Counted from the stretch's first letter, positions 43,485-62,619 are shown. The stretch is 64,000 nt of DNA from Semisulcospira habei (GCA_036245525.1 BTPG01000004.1:48886323-48950322), one strand, 5' to 3'. Numbers and translations are program-made. The notes: a model not told the origin generated them from the letters alone.

Positions 43485-43562
43485 TAGGCGGTGCATGAGT
43501 CTTTCTAAATGTGTGCCCCTTGTTGGTGTAGATCGGCACATTTGCCATATCAAATGAGGCCA

Positions 43563-43628
43563 GCAAAAGGCATAGATCCTCATAAGCCGCCGCAAGAGCG
43601 GGGGTTCATGAGGATCCATGCCTCTTGT
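43563..43628. mobile_element. B-family hairpin
   Basis: GCAAAAGGCATAGATCCTCA and TGAGGATCCATGCCTCTTG. The truncated RTE copy lies just to its left, in what looks like B-element spacer. GGCAATGAAGGGATTAA (43664-43680) is the right TIR. Confidence 0.8.
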
Positions 43629-43680
43629 ATTTGGGGGGGGGGAGGTTGCACGCGGTGTTCCGGCAATGAAGGGATTAAGG

Positions 43681-44083
43681 AAACAGGAACGAACATCTTT
43701 AACGTGCTGCAATCGGACACGCGGCATGTGTTTCTTTTACTTCTGTTCTTGTCACAGTTTTGACTTCTGTCGTGGACACGCAGGCCAGAAGAATTTAAAA
43801 AAAAGAAGAGACCTTCCTCTAAATCCGCTGACCACCCCCTCTCAAATCCGCCGCATAAGGAAATACTGTACCAGTTACTCGGACTACTTCACCAACCACG
43901 GGGGATGAATCGACTTAGATATTTAACTACACGTGCAAGAATAGCTTGGCAGAGTCCAAAATATCGCAGGCTGTTAATGTCGGAGCAAGAGAGCGAATGG
44001 AATCGCCGGGTCGAGGTTTCGAGTCTTTGTCCCGGTCCCGGAGGCTGGACTGCAAATCCAGCGGAAAAGGACGGGCTTGTTCA
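43681..44083. other. No gene recognised
   Basis: A tRNA-Cys-like anticodon stem-loop occurs by chance near 44046 without a T arm. Confidence 0.4.
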
Positions 44084-44262
44084 ACAGTATGTCCGCTGAA
44101 AGGTCCTGGTAAATTAAAGTGGCACAGCTGCAGTGCGCCTGAATTGATAAATGTTTAGGTCATACTCCATAGGCAATAGATTTCCCTGTCCCCCATAACT
44201 CGCCTGTCAGGGCCGTCTACTATCACTTCGGTGCCGCTGACGTTACACCCCAAACTAATCAA
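44084..44262 (-). repeat. Dispersed family N, reverse copy
   Basis: GGTCCTGGTAAATTAAAGTG, GGTCATACTCCATAGGCAAT and GGTGCCGCTGACGTTACACC are the complement of the 25.6-25.8 kb copy, ending CCAAACTAATCAACC. Confidence 0.72.
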
Positions 44263-44646
44263 CCAATAGCTTGGCAGCTCGAGTTCTTGTAAATGCGGAT
44301 ACGGATTTTTGTGGGGATTTGAGGAAGTCGCCACCACAAGTTCCTTTTGAGGTTTTTTTGAGTCTTTCAATCTTGAGCACGTTACTGTCTGCAGATCTCC
44401 GGATCTCATATACACTCGTAAGCACTAGATTTAAACCTTCGAGCGTCTTCTTCTCCAAGAACGTAGAGGACTGACTCACTGAACACGGCATTCGAGACAT
44501 GCTGCATCCGGATGAGCGGCTGAAAAGAGGGAAGATTACATGTTATGAGACCGGTCTGAAATACGTGTATTCTGGGACATCATCTAAACTACTTCTTTCG
44601 TATTCAGGGAAGAAACGTTTTGCAAATCCATCCATCCATCTAAACA
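44263..44646. other. No gene; I-like fragment
   Basis: CATTCGAGACATGCTGCATC (44490) resembles part of the I palindrome. Nothing else recognised. Confidence 0.4.
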
Positions 44647-44710
44647 TCTCATTTGAATAGAAGCGTACTCGTGGCGCACTCCCCATGTGGGTCTATCTGG
44701 GAGTACTCCC
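44647..44710. mobile_element. G-family half element
   Basis: ATCTCATTTGAATAGAAGCG, GTACTCGTGGCGCACTCCCC and TCTATCTGGGAGTACTCCC: right half only. Confidence 0.68.
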
Positions 44711-45012
44711 TCAAACGGTAGGGGATCCATACATCTTTCAAAGTCATCCATCCACCTCACCCACCCGCCGTCTGCCCCATCCACCCCGCCAGTCCTTGAC
44801 TCCTCTCCCAAACCACACCCGCCAGGAAGGTCTCCAATGGCAGTGTCGGCAGAAGCCGCGGCGAAGACAAATATTTTGAGAAATTCTGCCTTTGTGTGCC
44901 GCCAGCCCAGCGGAAAGTTTTGAGAACAGGCAGCTTAGTCCTTTCACTTCCAGAGGCACCAAGAGCAGTATTTTGAAGTATTTCGGGGAAAGACTTTGGA
45001 CAAATCGAGCGA

Positions 45013-45105
45013 AATTGGTCGATAATGGTCGTTCAAGGGTAGTGACTGGTCAGCCTGGTGCCTAGAAAATCGCCGAGCTATTCATTCACTACGCTTGATC
45101 TGCTA
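45013..45105. repeat. A-family hairpin, decayed
   Basis: GTCGTTCAAGGGTAGTGACT, GCCTGGTGCCTAGAAAATCG and CACTACGCTTGATCTG in family order. Confidence 0.5.
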
Positions 45106-45255
45106 TATTATGCGGTTAATATTGGTTGTTGGCGCTGTATTTTCAAAGACGGATTTAAACGGAAACTCCTGTCGCCTCCTTCGTCTCAGTAGAACAGGTG
45201 AAAATGACCTGTTCTTGGTGTCCAAGAATCATTGGTACTGTCCCGACTGTGACTC

Positions 45256-45320
45256 GGTAAGAGGCGCACATCTTCATAACATTCTGACCTGAAGGAGGTT
45301 ATGAAGATCTGTGACTCATC
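45256..45320. mobile_element. B-family hairpin, strongly altered tip
   Basis: GTAAGAGGCGCACATCTTCA pairs with TGAAGATCTGTGACTCATCT; tip TAACATTCTGACCTGAAGGAGG. Confidence 0.62.
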
Positions 45321-45544
45321 TGCGCTTTTTACAGAGTCCGGGGTTTCGCTGTTTGTAAAAGTGACCGGACCCTGTTCATTTGCTGTCATTACTGTCCTTT
45401 GGCGCGACCAGTCCGGCCGTGAAACTCGCCTTTAGCAAGCGGACAAAGAAGAAAAGAAATTAATGCACTGGAGCTCCCGCGGACGGGCGGAGGTTAAGTA
45501 GGGGGTGGGGATGGAGGCAACAATTTGTCCTCGTTCAGGTCATT

Positions 45545-45750
45545 TTAACCCCTTTCACTGCCTGTACACGCAGACTGTGTTTCTGGAACCATTGTAAATC
45601 CAACGTCAAAGATCCCCAGCCTTCAAAGGAACATGAATACAAAGTGGGGCCAGCAAGAGGATAAGATCCTCATGAGCCCCCGCAACTGCGGGGGCTCATG
45701 AAGATCTATACCTCTTGTGTTGTTCAATATTTCTCAGCAGTGAAGGGGAT
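45545..45750. mobile_element. B-family MITE, complete
   Basis: TTAACCCCTTTCACTGCCTG at left, GCAGTGAAGGGG at right, with ACGTCAAAGATCCCC and CAAAGGAACATGAATAC spacer. Core 45653-45715 with GAGCCCCCGCAACTGCGGGG tip. Confidence 0.85.
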
Positions 45751-45940
45751 CGGACTTTCACGCGCTCTAGGTCGTCCACGTTAGCTCGGCGGCTGGACTG
45801 AGTGATTAGACAAAAGAAACTGGCGTCCTTGAACCTGGAGACCTTGCAGTGTAACACTTTCTTATTTTGTTGTTGTTGCTCATACGTCCTGTTCTACAGC
45901 AGCATCAGCCGGGTGAGGTCTGTATGTAACTGTAGTTCAA

Positions 45941-46062
45941 GAAATTCCCAACAAAGAAAAAACACGCTTAGAAAGGACTAGTATAACATTGTGCCCTTTC
46001 TAAGCGTGTTTCTGTCTTTGTTCGGAATGTTTTTTGCATTTTACACGCTTTGTCTGGATATT
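45941..46062. mobile_element. H-family palindromic element
   Basis: ATTCCCAACAAAGAAAAAAC and ACGCTTAGAAAGGAC pair with GCCCTTTCTAAGCGTGTTTC and CTTTGTTCGGAAT; ends CATTTTACACGCTTTG. Confidence 0.75.
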
Positions 46063-46392
46063 TGGTATGGATTCCGTGGATAATGCTTTATTTTCTTGTA
46101 GTTTCTCTCGTTGAAGATACTGTCGAGGGATGGTTCCCCCAGACAGGATTATCTCTATTCGCAAGAAAATTATTCTGTATCATAATGTCTGAAACGGTGT
46201 TGCAAACCTAAACTTATTAAAATATGTTTTAAACCCTCACTTGAGACGATGGACAACTTGTTCTGAATTTCCTACAAAGATGCATTTTAAATATTTATTT
46301 TCACTATATTTTATTTAAGGTCATTCCTATCGTCCGACTTACCAGGCTTTTACATCTCCCGCCGTGTATTGGCCTTAGTAGCTTTCTCGGCG
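46063..46392. other. AT-rich, nothing recognised
   Basis: No open frame or repeat of note. Confidence 0.4.
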
Positions 46393-46711
46393 TTAACCCC
46401 TTCACTCTCGGAGAAATGCGAACCCACCCATCTGCAAGAGGCGAAGAACCTCGTGAGCCCCCGCATTTGCGGGGGCTCACGAGGTTCTTCGCCTCTTGCT
46501 GACCCTATCTATATCCCTGGTCTTTGGACAGATTGGGTTATTCGCTTTTGAATTTCCCCTTGCTTTCATAGACACATTCGTTTGAATTTCCCCTTGCTTT
46601 CATAGACACATTCGTTTGAATTTCCCCTTGCTTTCATAGACACATTCGTTTGAATTTCCCCTTGCTTTCATAGACACATTCGTTTGCGCCCAATGGCAGC
46701 GAAGGGGTTAA
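46393..46711. mobile_element. B-family MITE with compensated arms and a 34-bp tandem repeat
   Basis: TTAACCCCTTCACTCTCGGA to GGCAGCGAAGGGGTTAA. Perfect hairpin: GCAAGAGGCGAAGAACCTCG and its complement, four changes from the usual sequence all paired. The right spacer holds four copies of a 34-bp unit (46547-46682). Confidence 0.9.
46547..46682 (+). repeat. 34-bp tandem repeat, four identical copies
   Basis: Unit TTTGAATTTCCCCTTGCTTT plus CATAGACACATTCG. Lies within the B MITE spacer. Confidence 0.95.
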
Positions 46712-46754
46712 ACCCGAAAAACAGTTCTGTGCTTTATGAGAGTAAGACCACTAT

Positions 46755-46821
46755 GATCTCATTTGAATAGAAGTGTACTTGTGGCGTGATCCACGAGTGG
46801 GCCTATGCCGGGAGTACTCCC
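46755..46821. mobile_element. G-family half element
   Basis: ATCTCATTTGAATAGAAGTG, GTACTTGTGGCGTGATCCAC and CGGGAGTACTCCC. Confidence 0.68.
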
Positions 46822-47923
46822 GCAAAAGGTACGGGTAGCGTGTGGTACACGGCCTATGCAGAGCCAGGTGCTAAGTATGGATGCAATGCCAGTCCCGATA
46901 AATCCTAAAGCACCACGGGGGCCAGCGGCGGTGAATGGGTCGCCTACCCGTGCCAGTGGCTATTGACGCCGGGTGGCGTTGTAGATCGGGTGGCCATTCA
47001 GCACCCGGGCTGTACATCGGGTGACGAAATGAACTGAAACACCCTTCCATCTGCAAGAGGCACAGGTTTTCATCAGCTCTTGCAAATTTTCTTCTTCCAC
47101 GGGACACATGACTTGACTAACCCTTGCAGATTTTGATGTGCAAGAGACATAGGTCATCATGAGATAAAGGTGAAGGTGTAGTAGTTGGAGTAACCAGCGC
47201 AGTACTGCCTCATGCAGGGATTTGGGCGGGGGAGGTCAGCGGATTTAGAGTAAGATACTTTGCATTCTTCCGGCCTGGCTCCTAAAGACCTATGTCTCCA
47301 TCGAGAATTAGGGATTTTTTTTTTTTTAAATCTTGTAGGCTGTAGCTCTGTATTCTGTTTGACTCGAATCTGAAGCAGCGAAGCACACGTCGCTTAATAC
47401 ACACTACTATGATTTAGGATCTCTATACTTTTGCGCGCTCACATCTGTCTCATTTATATCATAATATTTTAGATGGACGAGGTCTTTCCCTTAAAAACAA
47501 AACTTTCAGATTTAGATCCAGTTCCTGTTATCTTCAAGAGGCATAGATTCAGTAGTCTCATCTTTCTCTTCTGGCAAGTTGTTGTAGCTCATAAGACCAC
47601 AATCCATGTCTCTTTCTGGAAAGGATCGGCCACCATTGACATAAGAACTTGCTCCTCAGAAGAAGGTAGACATAAAGGGGTGTTAGCTTGTGACTTAGAG
47701 TTGTAGATCCGGTGGCGCAGGTAATGACGGGCTGTCACTGTGTCGGTGAGCCCGCTCCCATCATGCATTGAGCGCCACTCGGGCGACCCAAACTCCCGCC
47801 GCGCTCTCTAGCCGGGGAGGGAAAAAAGAACAGCAATTTTCTCTCAGCAGCAGTCCCAGGGCTGGGCTTGAAAACGACTAATGATCTTATAAACCCCGAG
47901 GAATTAGGTTGTAAATAGGGCCG
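46822..47923. other. No gene; B arm fragments
   Basis: GCAAGAGGCACAGGTTTTCA (47053) and GCAAGAGACATAGGTCATCA (47139) are isolated B arms; a decayed pair lies near 47535-47615. Short frames only. Confidence 0.45.
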
Positions 47924-47990
47924 GCAAGAGGCATAGATCTTCATGAGCCCCCGCAACTTGCGGGGGCTCATGAGGATCTATGCCTCTTGC
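47924..47990. mobile_element. B-family hairpin, near-perfect
   Basis: GCAAGAGGCATAGATCTTCA and TGAGGATCTATGCCTCTTGC; CCCCGCAACTTGCGGGG tip. Confidence 0.85.
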
Positions 47991-48120
47991 AGTTGGAGAG
48001 TGGGTGCTTTGTGGAGTGGGAAAAAAAGAAAAGAGAACTTCGCTAAAGCCTCCCTTTTTGCTCGCTGCGTCTTTTACGTCCGAAGTCTTTGAAGCTCCAG
48101 CATCGACACGCCACTGATCT

Positions 48121-48186
48121 GCAGGAAGCATAGATATTCATTGAACCCCGTAGGATGCTGGGCTTATGAGGATCCATGCCTCTTGC
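48121..48186. mobile_element. B-family hairpin, diverged
   Basis: GCAGGAAGCATAGATATTCA and TGAGGATCCATGCCTCTTGC. Confidence 0.68.
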
Positions 48187-48624
48187 TGAATTTTCTTTTA
48201 CCTGTGTTTCTCAAGCAAAGGGCTTACATAGTGTTCCGTTTATGAGACTTTTCCGTCTCTTCGTCGCATGTTGGGTCATTACAGGGGGGAAGTCACTGCA
48301 ATGGGAGAGAGTATATTCAGAAGAATACTCCGACATAATTATGAAGAAAATAAAAAGGAGGGGGTATGGCCTGAAGAGGGGCCGGGTAAGGGTGGGTGGT
48401 TTGAGGTTGAAGGAAACTGACGGGGGGACTGCTGCGGGACTCATTTATGTCGGAGTTTGCCCAGGGATGAGGGCAGAACAGCTAGAACTGAAGACATGGT
48501 TTGGCGACCCGACCGACCGTTCTCTGACAGGCTCTACTAATATCATCAAGCTATCGTCATAATTTCGTCCCAATGAGGAGGAAACATGTACAACGTAAGT
48601 AAAACGGACAGATTCCTGCCAGAT
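48187..48624. other. No gene recognised
   Basis: A 128-codon plus-strand frame (48176-48562) begins in a hairpin and shows no family motif. Confidence 0.4.
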
Positions 48625-48689
48625 ACAAGAGATATACATTCTCATGACCCCCTCCCCCTCAGTGGCCCATGAGAATCTATGCTTCTTGC
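48625..48689. mobile_element. B-family hairpin, diverged tip
   Basis: ACAAGAGATATACATTCTCA and TGAGAATCTATGCTTCTTGC. Confidence 0.68.
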
Positions 48690-48747
48690 AGATAGATTGG
48701 ACTGCATTGAAATAATGCTTCGTTGCTTCCGCACGAGCTGGTGTGCA

Positions 48748-48942
48748 AACTAACCCACGACCGCATTTTCCAAATTTTGGAGGTGTTACTTAACACTTGT
48801 AGGAGATGGACTGGACCATGATAATTCAAGGTTTAGTAGTGCTAGATTAGCTTGGCGCCTTCAGGCGCCAAGCTAATCTGGCACTAACCTTGAATTATGG
48901 TCCATCCATCTCCTGTTGTAGGGCGTTGAGGCTAGACTAGTT
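48748..48942. mobile_element. A-family hairpin MITE, AGATTAGC subtype
   Basis: CTAACCCACGACCGCATTTT at left. GTGCTAGATTAGCTTGGCGC pairs with GCGCCAAGCTAATCTGGCAC. Right end GAGGCTAGACTAGTTAG is decayed. Confidence 0.82.
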
Positions 48943-49464
48943 AGTTGGGAGGCAGTATGTTTGACAGTCAGACGGACGCTATAACAGTTGTATTTCTTGT
49001 TGTATGTTCACGTTTGTAGCGATGTTTGCAGTGTGCATTCTACTTTGTCCAAATGGAAAGTCGTTTTGTAAATGAAATAACTTTCTTTTGTTCGTTTGAC
49101 GGGATATTTCTTGTACCAAGCCAATGGGTCACTATAAGTGACCAATCATGGAATTATTACATTGAGACCTTTACGTTACCTTCAATATTTTGACTTCGGG
49201 AATTTTTTCCCAAAACACTCCCAAACAAACAAACAACATCAACAACAACAAAACAACAACAATCAACTATATCTACAGTAAACTTCATATAAAAATCGCC
49301 AGTTGTTCTTCTTGTTATATCTGACGTTTGTTATAAGCCAAGTATTCTACATAGAAAGAGTCCTGTCGGGGCCTCTGAAAAAGTGTTGTTGTATCCGACT
49401 GTTCTCATATCTCCCGACCTTGTTATAAGCGAAGTAGACTGTGCGTTACAGTTCAGGAGACATC
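48943..49464. other. No gene recognised
   Basis: AT-rich with an AACAAC tract (49225-49262). GTTATAAGC occurs twice (49330, 49420). Confidence 0.4.
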
Positions 49465-49520
49465 GACCATGATAGTTCAAAGTTGGTGCCAGAATGGCTT
49501 GGTAACCACCCCGCCCAGGA
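49465..49520. repeat. A-family left arm only
   Basis: ATCGACCATGATAGTTCAAA and GGTGCCAGAATGGCTTGG. Confidence 0.55.
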
Positions 49521-49539
49521 GACTACATGCTGTTCAGAT

Positions 49540-49648
49540 GATTATCGACCGCGACCATGGCAGTTGAAGGGTGGTGCCAAAACAGCTTGGAGCCTTGAGG
49601 CGCCAAGCTGTTCTGGACCCACCCTTCAACTGCCATGGTCTATCCATA
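49540..49648. mobile_element. A-family hairpin, variant arms
   Basis: CCATGGCAGTTGAAGGGTGG pairs with CCACCCTTCAACTGCCATGG. CAGTTGA/TCAACTG is a paired change from TAGTTCA/TGAACTA. Confidence 0.8.
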
Positions 49649-49769
49649 TCATCTTGAAGTGTGTCAGGACTGACTTTGTCGAGAAGGTGCTTTGAACTAT
49701 ACCCGTTTCCCTACAGGTTCTCAAGGCTTGTCGTACGCCTGTTTTGCTAGTCAGACACCGGATTGGCAG

Positions 49770-49870
49770 ATCGACCGTGATTTCAAGTTTGACGCCAGAA
49801 TAGCTTGGCGCCTCGAAGCGCCAATCTATTCTGACATTACCCTTGAACTGTTATAGTCTATCCATCTCTC
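49770..49870. mobile_element. A-family hairpin, decayed
   Basis: GACGCCAGAATAGCTTGGCG and GCGCCAATCTATTCTGACAT, then CCCTTGAACTGTTATAG. Confidence 0.7.
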
Positions 49871-50081
49871 GCTGTAGTTTGTCAGGGCTGAGTGCGTCGA
49901 CGAGGTGTTTTAATGTATACCTGCAGTACTCAACATTTCTCGCAAACGTTTTTCGCCTTGCTGACACTGTTGTTGAACTAGCTTCTTCTCAGGAATGAGT
50001 GCCCCAAGAAGGTGCTTTGAGGTGTACTTGTAATAATTATACTCATGATACCATCAGGTGCACACTACCAAAGATGCAGAT

Positions 50082-50140
50082 TGACCGTGATAGTTCAAGG
50101 GTATTCATGTTCCACCCTTCTACTATTACAGTCTATTACA
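50082..50140. repeat. A-family remnant without tip
   Basis: ATTGACCGTGATAGTTCAAG and CCACCCTTCTACTATTACAG. Confidence 0.5.
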
Positions 50141-50378
50141 TATCTTGTAGTTGTGTGTCAGGGGTGAGCGGTTCTTGTAATGCTCCTGTTCCCTGCAGGT
50201 GTTCCAGTCAAGACTAGTCGCACGCCTGATCTGTTAAAGAAAGCTAACCGTGACAAGCGACATGATGTTTTGTTTCCCTCCCATAATGGAGGATAAAGTG
50301 ACCGTGGCTTTCTTTCACAGCTGACCGATCTCTAATTTTTCTTGTGCACACAGAGAAACTGACAGGCCCTCGCGTCCA

Positions 50379-50430
50379 CATGAGGCATAGATCCTCATAC
50401 GCCCCAGCAGGGGCTCAAGAGAACACTACG
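50379..50430. mobile_element. B-family hairpin, decayed
   Basis: TGAGGCATAGATCCTCATAC and GGGGCTCAAGAGAACACTAC. Confidence 0.5.
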
Positions 50431-50432
50431 TC

Positions 50433-50800
50433 TTTTTAAAGTCCCTTCTATTTATAGAAGGGAACTTTTTAGGACGGGTCGCGGTGGGGCACATTTAATA
50501 GCATGTCCATGATGTCAAAGGCGGGCAGGCTAATCCTCTAACAATTGAAGTGACAAGATAAAAATTACGTCATGACTAGTTACGCTAACCTCGCTGCTGA
50601 ACGTACATTTTGCGCGAAGCGCCGTATGTGCGTATGTATGTATGTGCGTATGCATGTAAACAAGAGAATCTCCGATATTTCTGTACACACAAGTTTGAAA
50701 CTTGGCGAAACACTTTCTTAAGTGGGTGGCTAGGAGAGCCTCCGAGCATATTGCAACTGAATGTCTCATTGAAGACAAAAACAACCGTGAAGAAAGTCGG
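50433..50800. repeat. Dispersed repeat R, unexpanded copy
   Basis: Shares its blocks with 5060-5525, but the microsatellite position here is only about 30 bp of GTAT/GTGC units (50628-50660). The stem AAGTCCCTTCTATTTATAGA-AGGGAACTT is kept. Confidence 0.75.
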
Positions 50801-50891
50801 TTTTTGATTTGTCTTTGTTTCACAACTAAAGGTGAAAGTCACCACAGCTGGCTGAACTCAAGTTTTTTTTTTCCCTGTACAGTGCAGACTT

Positions 50892-50985
50892 CCCAGTAAG
50901 CGAAAGAGCCTCGGGCCGACGTTGGCCGCAGTGGACCCGCGCACGGCCGTGCGCGGGCCCACAGCGGCCAACATCGGCCCGAGGG
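50892..50985. mobile_element. D-family palindrome
   Basis: CCTCGGGCCGACGTTGGCCG pairs with CGGCCAACATCGGCCCGAGG; centre CGCGCACGGCCGTGCGCGGG. Confidence 0.85.
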
Positions 50986-50999
50986 TGAGCAGCGGGCCC

Positions 51000-52073
51000 T
51001 AACACCTTCAAGCAGCGTAGATTGCTTTTGCCTTGCATATAGTATGAGATTCTATACTTCCTGCGTGTAAGGGTTGGGGGGGGGGGGGGGTGGATGCCTG
51101 CTTTTCCCACTTTTCTGATACATACACAGAGAAAGCTGTGAGGATTAACTCACAGTCAACCGTTGTATAGCTTTTCTTGGTGAGACAGATGTCGTTGCTG
51201 CTGCAGGGGCGCATGAGAATCTATGCCTTTTACTTTGTAATGAAGGGTTGTGATTTACCTACACGTATCAATGCCTATCCTCAGTCAGACTGAGGAAGGC
51301 AGGGGTTTGTATTTTATTCACAGCTGACCGATCTGTGTTTCTTGTGCAGGCTATGATCAGAGCGCGGCGTGAGTTGGCATATCACCACTTTTTTTATAAC
51401 GTCATGGACAAGGTCATCGCTAGATCAAAGACTGCTGCGTGAAGCGTGGCACCAAGTCAGCCATTGGACAAACCTTCCAGCGTAATGCACACCACTGACT
51501 AAGGAAAAAGAGGGATATATTCTTGAGTACATGATGTGTATTACCATTGTCTAGGTCACTGGGGCTGCTGTTGACAAGAGAGTTCATAGAGTGTTGCGCC
51601 ACGTCAATGCCAATGTCAAGATTTATTCCACCGATAAGGGAGCAACAACAAGTGATGTACACGGTCTTGTAACACTGGAGATCAAGTGCGGTGTGTGCGT
51701 GCTGTGTGAACAACTTCGTGTTATATTCAAGAAGATATCCTGAGACGTGCAACACCAGTGCTTTTGGGATTACAAGGAGAACATGGTGTACTATTAGAGT
51801 GAATTAATTTGTGCTGCATTTGCCGCGCAGCAAGTATAGTTAACCTGTGTGTTGTCAAATGAAACTGTACATGTGAAACCGCAGGACGGAGGTTCAGGAT
51901 AACGTATACATGTACTTCACGATACCTCACAGCGTTTCTACAACAACTATCTGATTTGGAGATGCTTTCCCGAAAATCCACCTATTCCCCAGGACTTCCT
52001 TCTTCTTGACTTGGACTTGAAGTTCAACGCCTTATGAACTTTGATGCTTGGGTGAACTTCCTTTTCCTTACCC
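51000..52073. other. Region upstream of the GPCR; nothing recognised
   Basis: G run at 51076-51090. A promoter or 5' UTR exon is expected here or upstream, but no TATA box or convincing exon is visible. ACAGCTGACCGATCT recurs at 50320 and 51321. Confidence 0.45.
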
Positions 52074-60437
<8,364 letters not shown>

Positions 60438-60515
60438 CATCATAATGTCTGATTACGTCACTTTTTTCTGTAGTCAACGTCACAGTTTTCCAGAGGATTG
60501 TTGCCTGTGTGGTGT
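60438..60515 (+). other. Start of the GPCR 3' UTR
   Basis: No canonical AATAAA signal was found close downstream of the stop codon, so the transcript end is not placed. Confidence 0.4.
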
Positions 60516-60743
60516 TAGCACACTGAGCCCTAAGGTTAAAATCCCCAAATTTACGAATGGTCCTCTGAACACTACATTACATTAATGTTCACGATCGACC
60601 ATGGTACATGTAGCAGAAGAGTGGTGCCGGAATGGTTTGGCGCCTACAGGTGCCAAGTTTTTTTTCTTTTTCTTCTGGCATTACTCTTCTACTATCATGG
60701 TCGATCCGCATTCTGTTGTAGTGTGCCGTGGCTGAATAGGTTA
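60516..60743. mobile_element. A-family hairpin MITE, diverged
   Basis: AAAATCCCCAAATTTACGAA left spacer; GGTGCCGGAATGGTTTGGCG and TTCTTCTGGCATTACTCTTC arms; GTGGCTGAATAGG TTAA at right. A T run interrupts the tip. Confidence 0.75.
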
Positions 60744-61095
60744 AACATCTTGTTTTCAGAAACCTGTGCAAAAAAAAAAAAAAAATAGTCTAGGGGTATG
60801 AGTGATATAGTCAGTGTGGCGGAGTTTCGGCATTTAGATGATTTTTGAGAACTATGTAAAAAATGTGAAGTCTTGATTTGTACTAGTCTTTTATTCCAAT
60901 TTATTTTAGCACTGGAATTTATACCGAAAGCATTGACCATTAACACTAAAATAGCGAAGGCTTTTGTGATGTCACATAGTTCGCTATAGTCCATAACCTG
61001 TGTTTTAAACAGCTAGATTGTAAAGGCAAGATCAGGCATTACACTGAACGTTTGACATATTGGGCCCTGACGTGAAAGTTTCCAATTTCGGAGCA
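60744..61095. other. Nothing recognised
   Basis: A short poly-A (60771-60785) and AT-rich sequence. Confidence 0.4.
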
Positions 61096-61153
61096 TGCTG
61101 GTTGTCTCCCTCGATTCGATGCAGCGGTAGCAAATCGTGGGAGGCAACCAGTG
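61096..61153. mobile_element. E-family palindrome
   Basis: CTGGTTGTCTCCCTCGATTC and CAAATCGTGGGAGGCAACCA. Confidence 0.78.
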
Positions 61154-61169
61154 TGAGTTTGGAGTAGAC

Positions 61170-61338
61170 CTCTGAAGACCACATAGCAGTTTAGGAGACA
61201 GAGTGACTATGATAGTTCAAGTCTGGTGCCAGAACAGCTTGGGGCCTCTAGGGCCGGCCAAGCTGTTCTGGCAGCACCCTTGAACGATCAAGGTCCATCT
61301 GTTTTCTGTTGCAGTACATCACGGCTGTATGCGTTAAA
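61170..61338. mobile_element. A-family hairpin MITE, AGAACAGC variant
   Basis: GTGCCAGAACAGCTTGG pairs with CCAAGCTGTTCTGGCA. The tip has an extra GGCC. Right end GGCTGTATGCG TTAA. Confidence 0.78.
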
Positions 61339-61726
61339 ATCGTTTCAGTCGCACAAAAAATGGTAGCTGCCATTGTTTCAAGTTCAATCAGTGACATTGA
61401 AATCGATTGGGATACTGTACTAAGCGTGTGCCCAGCCTCTTACTGTTTGGTGCTCAACCTTCTTGTTGTGACGTTGGCTTGCCGGCGTGGATCTGACCTA
61501 GATTCACCCGGCACGTGCAATATGTTCTCCAAGATGAATGTGTGTCAGTTTGCCTTTTGCAGTGGTTTGCATTGGTGTGTTGTTGAAGCGACTGTGAAGT
61601 CCTGCAATCATCCGGTTCATAGTGTAAAGATTTTTTTCAGTGAGGACAAACAACACCCATCAAAGTTAAGCTACGAACCATTGAAAACACACTTGTGCAA
61701 GGGTTATAAATACGAAAGAAACACAC
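61339..61726. other. No supported gene
   Basis: A 144-codon plus-strand frame (61309-61743) starts inside an A MITE and ends inside an F palindrome; no family motif. Confidence 0.4.
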
Positions 61727-61792
61727 ATTGGTCTGTGATTTGAACGTTACAGCTCTAGGCCTCTAAGGTTCAAAATTACAGACCAGCACATA
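61727..61792. mobile_element. F-family palindrome
   Basis: ATTGGTCTGTGATTTGAACG and GGTTCAAAATTACAGACCAG. Confidence 0.75.
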
Positions 61793-61904
61793 TCAATTTA
61801 TTGGACGTGTGCGTATTGAATGACATTTTGCTTAACTGCATTCAAACACTTTTACAAGCTTCGCTTAATTTCTTGTGAAACACGTGTGTTATCCTCAGTC
61901 GTGA

Positions 61905-61968
61905 GCTGGCTTGTGGTGTCGGACCTATAGACCCTAGGCCGTAAGGTCCAAAATCACAGACAAGCACG
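61905..61968. mobile_element. F-family palindrome, left arm diverged
   Basis: GCTGGCTTGTGGTGTCGGAC and GTCCAAAATCACAGACAAGC. Confidence 0.65.
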
Positions 61969-62104
61969 CTGTTTGCTGGCGAATCTTGCCGTATGCCGAA
62001 ATCATTCTATTCGCAAATGTGCCTCAGAATTTCAGTTACTGCAAAACACTTGCAAAATGGAATGTTTCACTTGCTGAAAGAAAAAACAGAACAAGACAGC
62101 AGCA

Positions 62105-62173
62105 GTGTGCTGGTCTGTGATTTGGGACCTTACGGCTTTCAGCCGTAAGGTCCAAAATCATAGACAAGCACAC
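62105..62173. mobile_element. F-family palindrome, near-perfect
   Basis: GTGTGCTGGTCTGTGATTTG and CAAAATCATAGACAAGCACA; GGACCTTACGGCTTTCAGCC tip. Confidence 0.85.
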
Positions 62174-62619
62174 GGAGAGTTTCAACCGAAGAATAGACGA
62201 AAGTACGCGGTGTTTTTCAAAGGTTTTTCATGGAGTGAAAAACAAAATGGAACATTTTGTGCGGTCGAGCAATACTGTGTATTGTGACTGGTTGACCTTG
62301 CGAACCGTTGCGAGACTGGTGAACTATGCAATAGGAGGTCCGTGTTGCACAGTAAACAGTGACTGTTCGAACACAGAACAAAATTCCTAATTTATAATGT
62401 ATTACGTTCTTTTCTTTTTTATTTCTTTTTGCTGCAGTGTGTGAGCCGGTCAAAGACCTGTTATGATATCTTATGTAAGTTTTTTGTTTATTTTGTTTGT
62501 TTGTTTTTGTTTGTTTGTTTGTTTGTTGTTGTTTTTTTTTTTTTGTTTGTTTGTTTGTTTGTTTGTTTTTTGGTTGTTTTTTTTTTTGTTGGTTATTGGC
62601 ACTATGCGAGAGTGTGGAT
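62174..62619. repeat. No gene; (TTTG)n tract
   Basis: A TTTG/T-rich tract at 62483-62600; the Lys/Gln/Asn frame on the minus strand is compositional. Confidence 0.7.

Noticed and set aside
44030..44100. tRNA-Cys-like anticodon stem-loop CTGGACTGCAAATCCAG
   Set aside because: No T arm with GGTTCRAAT or pairing acceptor stem around it; chance stem-loop.
47735..48131. Short minus-strand frames beginning MSPRKLRGLMKIYASC and similar
   Set aside because: The recurring peptide comes from translating B hairpins, which occur many times in the window.
61309..61743. 144-codon plus-strand frame
   Set aside because: Begins inside an A MITE and ends in an F palindrome; no conserved motif.
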